The notes under the pieces: model-generated
What the model was told of the DNA's origin: nothing
Database searches by the model: none
Seen by the model: the letters and a program-made list of their open reading frames with translations, nothing else
Shown here: one piece after another, positions 1-7,112 of the stretch
Numbering within the stretch: the first letter of the stretch is position 1
Layout of the letters: each line of letters starts with the position of its first letter
Translations under genes and position numbers: made by a program
NCBI GenBank assembly: GCA_964492825.1
Contig: CAZBLP010000023.1
Span: forward strand, 1 to 30,279
Direction: 5' to 3'
Length of the DNA stretch: 30,279 nt
Origin: CAZBLP01 sp964492825
GTDB taxonomy: Bacteria; DYJV01

Positions 1-1266
1 AAACATTATAAAATTGGAGAAAATTTTAGCTGTATCATCTTTGTTGATAAACATTTGATTGGTTAATACTATTAAAATCAGTAAAATAAAAATTAAAGAT
101 TTGTCAATATTCCAGTTTTCTGTTTTATAGAACAAAATATATAAAAATATAATTGACATTATTGTTATAATGTTGATTATTAAAAGAGACCTGCTTTTTG
201 TCTGGTAATTTTCCTTTCCTTGAACAAGTTTTCTGATGAATCTTCTTATAAGATAATTTGTCCTTTTTAATTTCTTTTTAAAATCAAAAGGTTGCAGCAA
301 TTTAATTAAAAGCAACATTCCATAAATGGCAATAATTATAACAAGGGCTATTATTTTTAAATTAGACATATAATTTTTTAATGTAGTAATGGAAATTATA
401 CATGCAATAAAATATAACAAAATGAGTATCTGTCTGTCAGTGAAGCCCATGTCCATTAATTTGTGGTGGATATGCTCTTTATCTGCTTTAAAAATATTTT
501 TTTTGTTTTTTGCCCTTTTAAAAGCTACTCTGATAACATCTAACAGTGGTATTATTAGAAAAAGTACAGGCATTAGAAAAGAAAATGACACAACGGTTTT
601 TGAATATATCAGTAAACTCATTGCAGAAATTATAAATCCCAGATAAAGACTGCCGCTGTCTCCAAGAAAAATTTTAGCAGGTGGTATGTTAAACCTCAGA
701 AATGCTGCCAAATTTGCACTTACAACTATACAATAAAGAATAAGCTCTTTGTAAGAATTTTGAATTGCTACACTTAATATACTTGTAAATACTATGAAGC
801 TTAATCCTGCAGCCAAGCCGTCAACTCCATCTATTAGATTAATAGAATTAATTACAAATATCATCCAGAAAAGAGTGCTGAAAAGGTTCAGATTTTTAGA
901 AACAAAAAAATTTATCCAATACTCCTGTGGTAATTCTTTTACAAAAAAGAAAACTATTAAAATTTGAAAAATTAATTTAACTATTGCATTTAAACCAAAA
1001 ATATCATCAATTAAACCAAGAATAAAAATAAAAAAACCATAAAAAATAACCATGTTAACAAACGGATTTTTTATAATCAAATAGGGAATTAAGGATGTTA
1101 CCATAAAAATAGCCAATCCCCCTACAAAAGGGATTGGCCTATTATGAATTTTCCTTTTAGAATCCGGATAATCAAATAGATTCAAATAATTTGCAGCTGA
1201 AATCAATAAAGGAGTTAAAATAAGCGTAACAAAACCTGTAATGGTAATTAGGTAAAAATAAAGTAT
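1..1266 (-). CDS. WecA/TagO/MraY-type undecaprenyl-phosphate sugar-1-phosphate transferase (3' partial)
   Basis: Translating the minus strand by hand gives a continuous 422-codon frame that leaves the window at base 1. It is a polytopic membrane protein with the polyprenyl-phosphate N-acetylhexosamine-1-phosphate transferase hallmarks in order: DSKRKIHNRPIPFVGGLAIF near the N-terminus, LIDDIFGLN, NSINLIDGVDGLAAG, FLGDSGSLYLGF and the basic loop EHIHHKLMDMGFTDRQ. The family moves a sugar-1-phosphate from a UDP-sugar to undecaprenyl phosphate on the cytoplasmic face, starting O-antigen or other wall glycan synthesis. The HIHH loop favours the WecA/TagO branch over MraY. No ATG, GTG or TTG precedes the conserved N-terminus. 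ATA at 1266-1264, behind an AAGAGG ribosome site and 4 nt after the upstream stop, is the best start. A C-terminal region with further membrane segments follows the catalytic part and is cut by the window edge. Confidence 0.88.
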   Translation of the reverse strand, partial: MLYFYLITITGFVTLILTPLLISAANYLNLFDYPDSKRKIHNRPIPFVGGLAIFMVTSLIPYLIIKNPFVNMVIFYGFFIFILGLIDDIFGLNAIVKLIFQILIVFFFVKELPQEYWINFFVSKNLNLFSTLFWMIFVINSINLIDGVDGLAAGLSFIVFTSILSVAIQNSYKELILYCIVVSANLAAFLRFNIPPAKIFLGDSGSLYLGFIISAMSLLIYSKTVVSFSFLMPVLFLIIPLLDVIRVAFKRAKNKKNIFKADKEHIHHKLMDMGFTDRQILILLYFIACIISITTLKNYMSNLKIIALVIIIAIYGMLLLIKLLQPFDFKKKLKRTNYLIRRFIRKLVQGKENYQTKSRSLLIINIITIMSIIFLYILFYKTENWNIDKSLIFILLILIVLTNQMFINKDDTAKIFSNFIMF

Positions 1267-1270
1267 TTTA

Positions 1271-2077
1271 TTACCTCTTATCTGTGAATTTTATATTATA
1301 TTTTTTCAATAATTTATTTTTTATGCTTTTCTTAATCTCGTTAGATTTCTTATTAACTAAAATTTTTCTTATTTTTTCTTTTACCTGGTCAAATGAAAAA
1401 ACTTTAGGTTGTTTTTCATCTATTAGTTTCAAGATGTAATATTTGCCTTTATGTTGAAAAGGCTGTGATACTTCGCCCTTATTTAGTTTATTAAGAATAG
1501 TTCTGAATTTTTGAGGTATTTTGTCAGCTAATTTGTAATTATTTTGAAACAAAGCAGCAAAAGGATTTTTTTGATATTTTTTAAGCAATGATTCAAATTT
1601 TTTCCCATTTTTTATTTCATTGAAAACTTTTTCAGCTTCTTTTTTGCTTTTAACCTCTAACTGGGAATATTTAAATTTCTTTTTTTCAATAAAATGAGAT
1701 TTATTATTTTCATAATAATCTTTTATTTCTTTATCTGAGATTTTGACATCATTTAATTTTTTTTTCATATAATATTTATACAAAATTCTGTTAACTTGAA
1801 TTTGCATATCTTTTTGGAATTCAGGGCTCTTGTCCAATTTAAGTTTTTTGGCCTCAATTGCAGCAAATTTTTGTATAAGAACATCTTCAACAAATTTATG
1901 CTTATTTCTCAGTATAAATTTTCTGAATTGAGCAGGAATATCTTTTAAATATGAATTTAAATCTTTATCAGTAAAATGATAAGTTTTATTGTTAATAGAA
2001 TATGTGGCTATTACTCCTGAAAACAAATTTGTAGCAAAGAAAATCAATATAACAGCTAAAAAAAGGTATTTCTTCAT
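1271..2077 (-). CDS. Periplasmic PpiC/SurA-like peptidyl-prolyl cis-trans isomerase
   Basis: The 268-residue protein starts with a signal peptide (MKKYLFLAVILIFFATNLFS). A lysine-rich SurA-like N-terminal helical region covers about residues 25-120. A parvulin (PPIC-type) rotamase domain follows at about 125-225, with the family pattern KKFKYSQLEVKSKKEAEKVF, then KGEVSQPFQHKGKYYILKLID. Such proteins chaperone outer-membrane and secreted proteins in the periplasm. The start has a strong AGGAGG site (TAAAGGAGGCAGCTT before ATG). It sits 12 nt after a glycosyltransferase gene, and its stop lies 4 nt before the WecA-like gene, so the three are very probably one operon. The protein is shorter than E. 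coli SurA and has one rotamase domain. Foldase role is confident; client proteins are unknown. Confidence 0.85.
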   Translation of the reverse strand: MKKYLFLAVILIFFATNLFSGVIATYSINNKTYHFTDKDLNSYLKDIPAQFRKFILRNKHKFVEDVLIQKFAAIEAKKLKLDKSPEFQKDMQIQVNRILYKYYMKKKLNDVKISDKEIKDYYENNKSHFIEKKKFKYSQLEVKSKKEAEKVFNEIKNGKKFESLLKKYQKNPFAALFQNNYKLADKIPQKFRTILNKLNKGEVSQPFQHKGKYYILKLIDEKQPKVFSFDQVKEKIRKILVNKKSNEIKKSIKNKLLKKYNIKFTDKR

Positions 2078-2089
2078 AAGCTGCCTCCT

Positions 2090-2938
2090 TTATTTTTTTT
2101 TATTAATATAAAAATGATTAATTAATTTTAGAGTATGATTATTGATTTCTTTTCTTTCATTATCAATTACCCAACCCCATTTATTAAAATATTTAATAGC
2201 AGAACTTATATGAATTAACAAGTATTTAATTTTTTTGTAAGACAGGCTGCCTCTGCTATGAACTGCTGTTATTTCAGGATAATATAGCGTGTCAAAATAT
2301 TTTGCCATTCTTCTAACAAAGTCAACATCTTCCATATACAAAAAGAACCTATAATCAAAAAAACCGATTTTTTTTAAGCAATCAGCTTTTATGAACAAAC
2401 AGCATCCTGATAAATTAGGTATAAATTGAACCTTTTCTTTATCCATGAATTCAAGGTTGTATTGATCAATTGAACTTTTAAAAAATTTTGGGAAAAACCT
2501 TTTTGCAAAAAGATTAAAAGGTGTTGGTAGCAAATGGCAGGTGGAAGATAAATGATACCCTTCTTTTACACCAATATTATCCTGTATAACCTTTGGTGCC
2601 AATATGGCTATATTTTTATTTTCATTAATTACTTGATAGCCTTTTTCAATGTCTGTTGCTGAAATGAAGATATCAGGGTTAATAATAAAAAAAACATTTG
2701 TTAAATCAAGATATTTTTTAAAAATAAAATTATGAGCTTTTCCAAAACCGAGATTTTTATTCATTTTATAATATTTAATATTATATTTATTCAAATCAGG
2801 CTTGTGTAAAGATGTTTTATCACTGTTGTCAACAATACAGATGGTTTTATCCAATTTTATTTTGTTTAATTCCTCTAAACACTTCTCGATTTCTTGAAAG
2901 CTGTTATTATATATAACCATTGAAATAACAATATCCAT
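2090..2938 (-). CDS. Glycosyltransferase family 2 (rhamnosyltransferase-like)
   Basis: The 282-residue protein has a GT-A fold signature. The nucleotide-binding beta strand MDIVISMVIYNN is at the N-terminus, NLGFGKAHNFIF follows around 65-75, and the metal/nucleotide-sugar motif FFIINPDIFIS is around 83-93. The acceptor-side motif FLYMEDVDFVRRM lies near 200. This arrangement matches WbbL/RfbF-type GT2 enzymes that build O-antigen or exopolysaccharide chains at the inner face of the cytoplasmic membrane. The sugar cannot be named from sequence. It heads a minus-strand operon with the foldase and the WecA-like initiating transferase, which supports a surface glycan role. The ribosome site is weak (AAAAAG before ATG). 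It is divergent from the CorC-like gene, with 76 bp between the starts. Confidence 0.85.
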   Translation of the reverse strand: MDIVISMVIYNNSFQEIEKCLEELNKIKLDKTICIVDNSDKTSLHKPDLNKYNIKYYKMNKNLGFGKAHNFIFKKYLDLTNVFFIINPDIFISATDIEKGYQVINENKNIAILAPKVIQDNIGVKEGYHLSSTCHLLPTPFNLFAKRFFPKFFKSSIDQYNLEFMDKEKVQFIPNLSGCCLFIKADCLKKIGFFDYRFFLYMEDVDFVRRMAKYFDTLYYPEITAVHSRGSLSYKKIKYLLIHISSAIKYFNKWGWVIDNERKEINNHTLKLINHFYINKKK

Positions 2939-2969
2939 GAGTACTTTTTATCAGAAAATCAATTCTTAT

Positions 2970-3008
2970 TCAATATATATTGACTTTAAAAAATAAATTT
3001 AATAATAG
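2970..3008 (+). promoter_or_regulatory. Sigma70-type promoter for the CorC-like gene, overlapped by a 14-bp palindrome
   Basis: TTGACT at 2980-2985 and TAATAG at 3003-3008 are separated by exactly 17 nt. The predicted transcript start is about 3015, on or next to the ATG at 3015, and no Shine-Dalgarno sequence precedes that ATG, so the message may be leaderless. The perfect palindrome TCAATATATATTGA (2970-2983) overlaps the -35 box and could be an operator for the divergent gene pair. AT-rich palindromes also arise by chance. Confidence 0.5.
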
Positions 3009-3014
3009 AAACAT

Positions 3015-4295
3015 ATGGATGATTCATCACTTATTGATTTATGTTTGCTAATTTTATTGATTGTTTTGATATTTCTTTCTGCATTTTTTTCAGGCTCTGA
3101 AACATCTTTTTTTGCTCTTAATAAATTCAAATTAATTCATCTGGTAAGAGAAAAAGTTAAAAAAGCAGTAAAAATAAAAAAACTTTTAGATGATAAGGAA
3201 TCTTTAATTGGTGCAATTCTACTTGGCAATAACCTTGTTAATGTCACAGCTTCTTCTATTTCAACCTATCTTTTTCTGAAATATTTTGGTAATTCAGGTA
3301 TTGTTTATTCTACAATTATTATGACATTTGTTTTATTAATTTTTGCTGAAATTACACCTAAAGTTTATTCTTCAACTTATCCGGAAAAAGTATCTTTTTT
3401 TGCAGTTAATATTATTGAAGCAATTATAACTATTTTTAAACCTTTTTTATTTATTACAACTTTTTTTTCAACTTTTCTTTTAAAAATTTTTTCAGTTGAA
3501 TCTATTAAGGACAAGATTTATATTTCAAAAGATGAATTAAAAACACTTATTTTGACAGGAGAAAAAAGTGGATTTTTGGATAAAGACAAAAGGGAAATGC
3601 TCCACAATCTTTTAGAATTCAGTGAGTTAATTGTGAAAGATGTAATGATACCGAGAATTGATATTGTAATGATTAATATAGATATTACCATTGATGAAAT
3701 TATAAACATTATGAATAAAAATAATTATTCAAGATACCCTGTGTACAGGGAAAATATTGACAATATAATAGGAATTCTTCATTCTAAAACTTTTTTAAAT
3801 TTATTGACAACTGAAAAACATATTACAAAGGATGATATTTCCAAAAATTTACAAAAAGTTTTTTATACTTCTGAGTTCACTAAAATAGAGTTTTTATTAA
3901 AAAAAATGAAACAAAATAAAATTCATATGGCAATTGTTGTTGATGAATACGGAGGTTTTGAAGGAATAGTTACATTAGAGGATATTTTGGAAGAAATTGT
4001 GGGAGAAATTCAGGACGAATTTGATACTGAAAATGAAAAATTCATAAAAATTAACAATTCCACATATATTTTAGACGGAGATTTCTCCATTAAAAAATTT
4101 AATGAAATTTTTTCCGTTGATTTACCTCATGAAGACGAGTCAACATTAGCAGGTTTTTTTATTGCAAGCATAGGGAAGATTCCAGAAGCACACGAGGTAA
4201 CTTTTTATAAAAATTTTAAATTTACTGCTTTAAAAATTGAAAAAAGAACAATTAAAAGATTAAAAGTAGAGGTTTTAGATAATGAAAAAAGTTAA
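3015..4295 (+). CDS. HlyC/CorC family transporter (CNNM-CBS-CorC_HlyC)
   Basis: The 426-residue protein begins with a CNNM/DUF21 membrane domain (about 1-190) carrying SAFFSGSETSFFALNKFKL and the conserved GAILLGNNLVN and FAEITPKVYSS stretches. It continues with a CBS pair (about 200-335) containing VKDVMIPRIDIVMI and VVDEYGGFEGIVTLEDILEE, and ends with a CorC_HlyC domain (about 340-420). The family is linked to Mg2+/Co2+ efflux or homeostasis in the cytoplasmic membrane; older names such as hemolysin C reflect a historical misassignment. The N-terminus at 3015 fits the family although no ribosome site precedes it. It is followed, with overlap, by a small CXXC-protein gene and then a membrane polyferredoxin, an unusual set of partners. 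Confidence 0.92.
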   Translation: MDDSSLIDLCLLILLIVLIFLSAFFSGSETSFFALNKFKLIHLVREKVKKAVKIKKLLDDKESLIGAILLGNNLVNVTASSISTYLFLKYFGNSGIVYSTIIMTFVLLIFAEITPKVYSSTYPEKVSFFAVNIIEAIITIFKPFLFITTFFSTFLLKIFSVESIKDKIYISKDELKTLILTGEKSGFLDKDKREMLHNLLEFSELIVKDVMIPRIDIVMINIDITIDEIINIMNKNNYSRYPVYRENIDNIIGILHSKTFLNLLTTEKHITKDDISKNLQKVFYTSEFTKIEFLLKKMKQNKIHMAIVVDEYGGFEGIVTLEDILEEIVGEIQDEFDTENEKFIKINNSTYILDGDFSIKKFNEIFSVDLPHEDESTLAGFFIASIGKIPEAHEVTFYKNFKFTALKIEKRTIKRLKVEVLDNEKS

Positions 4296-4413
4296 ATATA
4301 TTTTTTTATTATTTTTCCTATGTTTAATGATTGCAGGTATTTTAATCGGTGAAAACAGCATAATTTTTAAAAAAGCTGTTTCTGTTTGCTTAAGTTGCAT
4401 AGGTATTGGATAG
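4282..4413 (+). CDS. Small membrane protein with C-terminal CXXC (CD1871A-like)
   Basis: A 43-codon gene overlaps the last 14 bases of the CorC-like gene in another frame (ATG inside GATAATGAA, 12 nt downstream of the AGAGG at 4267-4271). The product is one transmembrane helix followed by a short tail: MKKVKYIFLLFFLCLMIAGI, an extracytoplasmic linker, then KKAVSVCLSCIGIG at the very end. The tail and total size match the family annotated as CD1871A family CXXC motif-containing protein, whose members end in C-L-x-C-I-G-I-G. From memory, these occur next to 4Fe-4S membrane proteins, as here: the polyferredoxin gene starts 5 nt after this stop. The pairing suggests the CXXC acts with the polyferredoxin in electron transfer or cofactor handling. 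Biochemical function is unknown. Confidence 0.75.
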   Translation: MKKVKYIFLLFFLCLMIAGILIGENSIIFKKAVSVCLSCIGIG

Positions 4414-4418
4414 AGTTA

Positions 4419-5255
4419 ATGAAAAGAAAAATATTTCAGATTTTATTTGCTCTGTTAAATAATTTTTATCTGATTTTTCCCTTTACAAAAAAAATTTACC
4501 AGGGAAATTTAAAGTATATTTGTTGTCCAGGTTTAAATTGCTACTCATGTCCTGCAAGTTTATTTGCATGTCCAATAGGAGCAATCCAAAATTTTCTTAT
4601 AAATTTAAAAGTTGGTTTGTCTCTTGGTAAATATTATTTGGGGATATTTGTTATAGGCTTTTTAGGTTTTATTGGTATGTTGCTTGGAAGAATTATTTGT
4701 GCATGGGCATGTCCATTTGGCTTGCTACAGGAAGCTTTATACAAAATTCCATTTAAAAAATTTAAATTACAAATACCATATCTTACATATTTGAAGTATT
4801 TTATATTAATTTTTTTGGTAATTCTGCTTCCAATATTTCTAACAGATCAATTTGGTTATGGTTCCACAATATTTTGCAAATATTTTTGTCCAGCAGGTAC
4901 ACTTGAAGCTGGCCTAACATTACCACTATTAATGCCTCAGTTAAAAAAATTAATTGGCAATTTATACTATTGGAAACTTTTTATTTTATTAATATTTTTG
5001 TTTTTATTTATGATTACCAAAAGACCTTTTTGCAGATATTTCTGCCCTTTAGGAGCTATATATTCAATATTTAACAGGTTTTCTTTTTTAAGGTTAAAAA
5101 AGGACGAGTCAAAATGTATTAATTGTTTTGAATGTGAAGTAGTTTGCCCTATGTGTCTGAATTTAAATGAAATACCGGAAAATAACAATTGTATTAGATG
5201 TTTTAACTGTGTAAAGATATGTCCGACAAAGGCAATTGAAATTAAAATTTGTTGA
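4419..5255 (+). CDS. Membrane-bound 4Fe-4S polyferredoxin (NapH/YccM-like)
   Basis: The 278-residue integral membrane protein alternates hydrophobic helices with cysteine motifs: CCPGLNCYSCPASLFACPIGA, CAWACPFGLLQEAL, CKYFCPAGTLEAG and CRYFCPLGAIYSIFNR. The C-terminus holds two ferredoxin-type clusters, CINCFECEVVCPMCLN and CIRCFNCVKICPTKAIEI. This is the architecture of NapH/RdxA/YccM-type proteins that pass electrons from the quinone pool or cytoplasm to periplasmic partners. The frame can be extended 11 codons upstream, but ATG at 4419 gives the natural N-terminus (MKRKIFQILFALLNNFYLIF), sits 5 nt after the small CXXC gene and has GGATAGAG upstream. The 3' end overlaps the convergent flippase-like gene by 14 bp. 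The electron acceptor is not apparent; no nap genes are nearby. Confidence 0.88.
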   Translation: MKRKIFQILFALLNNFYLIFPFTKKIYQGNLKYICCPGLNCYSCPASLFACPIGAIQNFLINLKVGLSLGKYYLGIFVIGFLGFIGMLLGRIICAWACPFGLLQEALYKIPFKKFKLQIPYLTYLKYFILIFLVILLPIFLTDQFGYGSTIFCKYFCPAGTLEAGLTLPLLMPQLKKLIGNLYYWKLFILLIFLFLFMITKRPFCRYFCPLGAIYSIFNRFSFLRLKKDESKCINCFECEVVCPMCLNLNEIPENNNCIRCFNCVKICPTKAIEIKIC

Positions 5256-6192
5256 TTTTTTTAATGATTTTATTCTCATATATTAAAAACATAAAAACAG
5301 CTAATATCATAGGCAGTAAAAAATAAATAAATCTATATAAAATCAATGATAAAACCAATGTATTCACATTGAAAAAATCTTTTAAATAATAAATTATAAT
5401 TGAATCAAATATGCCTATACCAGCAGGTACATGACTTGTAACAGCTCCGATTTGTGCTACAAGAAAAATCGGAAAAAAGTTTTCAAAAGATAAATTTCCG
5501 TTAGGCAAAAGAAAGAAAAATATAAATGATAAGATTAACCAATCCAAAGTAGATATTAAGGTAATAATTATTAATCGTTTAAAACTTGCTATAGGAAATA
5601 AAATTTTCCAATTTAAATTAAATATATCTTTAATAACTGACAATGAAAAAAAACTTATTAACAGCACCAATGAGAGCAAACCTATTTCAGAACCTGTTAT
5701 TTTTATTTTGCCAAAAGGTAGTTCCATAACATATTGAGGCTCTACAAAAAGAAAAGTAATAAAGACCAGAAAAATCAAACCCACCCAATATACCCATGAC
5801 AAAATAACAAGGTATTTCCCTATATCTTTTATTTTAATATTCATTCTTGAAAAAAATCTAAATCTTAAAATTCCGCCTAAAAAAGCTCCAAATCCAAGAT
5901 TGTTGTTTATAATAAAAGTAATTAAAGAAACAAAAGAGAGATGTTTAAAAGAAATTTGAAGTTTTAATTGTGAAGCAACGGAAATATCATAAAAAGTAAT
6001 AATAAGATAGTTTAAAACTGTAAGTCCCAGTGCACATAAAATGTAATTAAGCTCAATCATATTATAAGCTGCGATTATTTTCTCACAAGATAGTTCATTT
6101 GAAATCTGATAAATATACTTGAAAGATAAAAATATAATTAGCGAGATGATTGATAAATTAATAAACCTGACGGATAAACTTCTATAATTCAA
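5242..6192 (-). CDS. Flippase-like / lysylphosphatidylglycerol synthase TM-region family (YbhN, UPF0104)
   Basis: The 316-residue protein is strongly hydrophobic with about eight transmembrane helices. It has family features such as NNLGFGAFLGGILRFRFF in the first half and AQIGAVTSHVPAGIGIFDSI in the second. It corresponds to the TM-only LPG synthetase-like proteins (PF03706) and lacks the cytoplasmic aminoacyltransferase domain of MprF, so lipid lysinylation is not implied. Members are proposed to move lipids or lipid-linked glycans, but substrates are mostly unknown. The start is TTG at 6192, chosen because GAGGAG lies directly upstream and no ATG gives a better N-terminus. It is divergent from pdxJ and convergent with the polyferredoxin gene. 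Confidence 0.8.
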   Translation of the reverse strand: MNYRSLSVRFINLSIISLIIFLSFKYIYQISNELSCEKIIAAYNMIELNYILCALGLTVLNYLIITFYDISVASQLKLQISFKHLSFVSLITFIINNNLGFGAFLGGILRFRFFSRMNIKIKDIGKYLVILSWVYWVGLIFLVFITFLFVEPQYVMELPFGKIKITGSEIGLLSLVLLISFFSLSVIKDIFNLNWKILFPIASFKRLIIITLISTLDWLILSFIFFFLLPNGNLSFENFFPIFLVAQIGAVTSHVPAGIGIFDSIIIYYLKDFFNVNTLVLSLILYRFIYFLLPMILAVFMFLIYENKIIKKINKF

Positions 6193-6230
6193 AATCTCCT
6201 CATTGTTATTGTATGAATTAGTTAAATTTG

Positions 6231-6257
6231 GTTATAATAAAAATTTTCTTATGTCAA
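6231..6257 (-). promoter_or_regulatory. Possible promoter for the flippase-like gene
   Basis: On the minus strand a perfect -35 TTGACA (6257-6252) is followed after 15 nt by TATAAC (6236-6231). The spacer is shorter than the usual 16-18 nt, so this is a tentative call. The predicted transcript would have a leader of roughly 30 nt. Confidence 0.35.
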
Positions 6258-6277
6258 ATAATAGCGCAAAAAACTTG

Positions 6278-6306
6278 TTGAACAAATATAATCTATTTGT
6301 TATTAT
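6278..6306 (+). promoter_or_regulatory. Sigma70-type promoter for pdxJ-guaA-lolA-bioA
   Basis: TTGAAC (6278-6283) and TATTAT (6301-6306) are separated by 17 nt. Transcription would start near 6313, giving a leader of about 70 nt before the pdxJ ATG, which has a CCAGGAG ribosome site. No riboswitch-like fold was recognised in the leader. Confidence 0.6.
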
Positions 6307-6382
6307 ATATTCAAATTTAATGTTTTAACAGTTATTTAAAAACATTATTACAATCCAAGATTGAACTAACCAGGAGAATGCA

Positions 6383-7096
6383 ATGGCTAAATTGGGAGTA
6401 AATGTTGATCATGTGGCAACAGTTAGGCAGGCTAGAGGTATTAATGAGCCTGAGCCAATATATGCAGCTTTAATAGCAGAAGAAGCAGGTGCTTCCTGTA
6501 TAACAGTTCATTTACGGGAAGATAGAAGGCATATTCAGGATAGAGACGTTATTCTATTAAACCAAATTATTAAAACAAAACTTAACTTGGAGATGGGATT
6601 GTTTGAAAATGTTTTGGATGTTGCACTTAAAGTAAAACCTTATTCGGTTTGCCTTGTGCCGGAAAGAAGGGAAGAACTTACTACAGAAGGTGGTCTTGAT
6701 GTTGTAAAGTTTATTGATAATATTAAGGATTACATTAAGATTTTTCATCAAAATAGTATAGTTGTAAGTTTATTTATTGATCCTGACCTTGAGCAGATTA
6801 AGGCTAGCAAAGAATCAGGTGCTGATTTTGTGGAATTGCATACTGGTAAATATGCTGACGCAAAAACAGAAGAAATAGAGAAGTCTGAATTTGAGATTTT
6901 AAAAAAAGCAGCTCAATACACCTTGAATATAGGATTAGGCTTAAATGCAGGACATGGGCTAAACTATAGAAATGTTACTCCTGTTGCGAAGTTGCCAGGT
7001 ATGAACGAATTAAACATAGGGCATAGTATAGTTGCCAGGGCTGTTATTGTTGGTTTTAAGGAAGCTGTGAAAGAAATGATAGAATTAATCAGGTAA
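6383..7096 (+). CDS. pdxJ: Pyridoxine 5'-phosphate synthase
   Basis: PdxJ condenses 3-amino-2-oxopropyl phosphate with 1-deoxy-D-xylulose 5-phosphate to make pyridoxine 5'-phosphate, the last ring-forming step of the DXP-dependent vitamin B6 pathway in the cytoplasm. The 237-residue length is normal. The N-terminal LGVNVDHVATVRQARG is diagnostic, and residues equivalent to the E. coli catalytic His/Glu/His are present: H43 in TVHLREDRRHIQDRD, E70 in LEMGLFENVL and H191 in GLGLNAGHGLNYRNV. The ATG at 6383 is preceded by CAGGAG. guaA follows after 16 nt with GGAGG in the gap, so the genes are cotranscribed. BioA downstream uses PLP, the product of this pathway, although the linkage may be incidental. 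Confidence 0.97.
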   Translation: MAKLGVNVDHVATVRQARGINEPEPIYAALIAEEAGASCITVHLREDRRHIQDRDVILLNQIIKTKLNLEMGLFENVLDVALKVKPYSVCLVPERREELTTEGGLDVVKFIDNIKDYIKIFHQNSIVVSLFIDPDLEQIKASKESGADFVELHTGKYADAKTEEIEKSEFEILKKAAQYTLNIGLGLNAGHGLNYRNVTPVAKLPGMNELNIGHSIVARAVIVGFKEAVKEMIELIR

Positions 7097-7112
7097 GCTG
7101 CGGAGGATTTTA

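Noticed and set aside
389..646. 85-codon plus-strand ORF
   Set aside because: It is antisense to the WecA-like transferase, whose conserved motifs prove the minus-strand frame.
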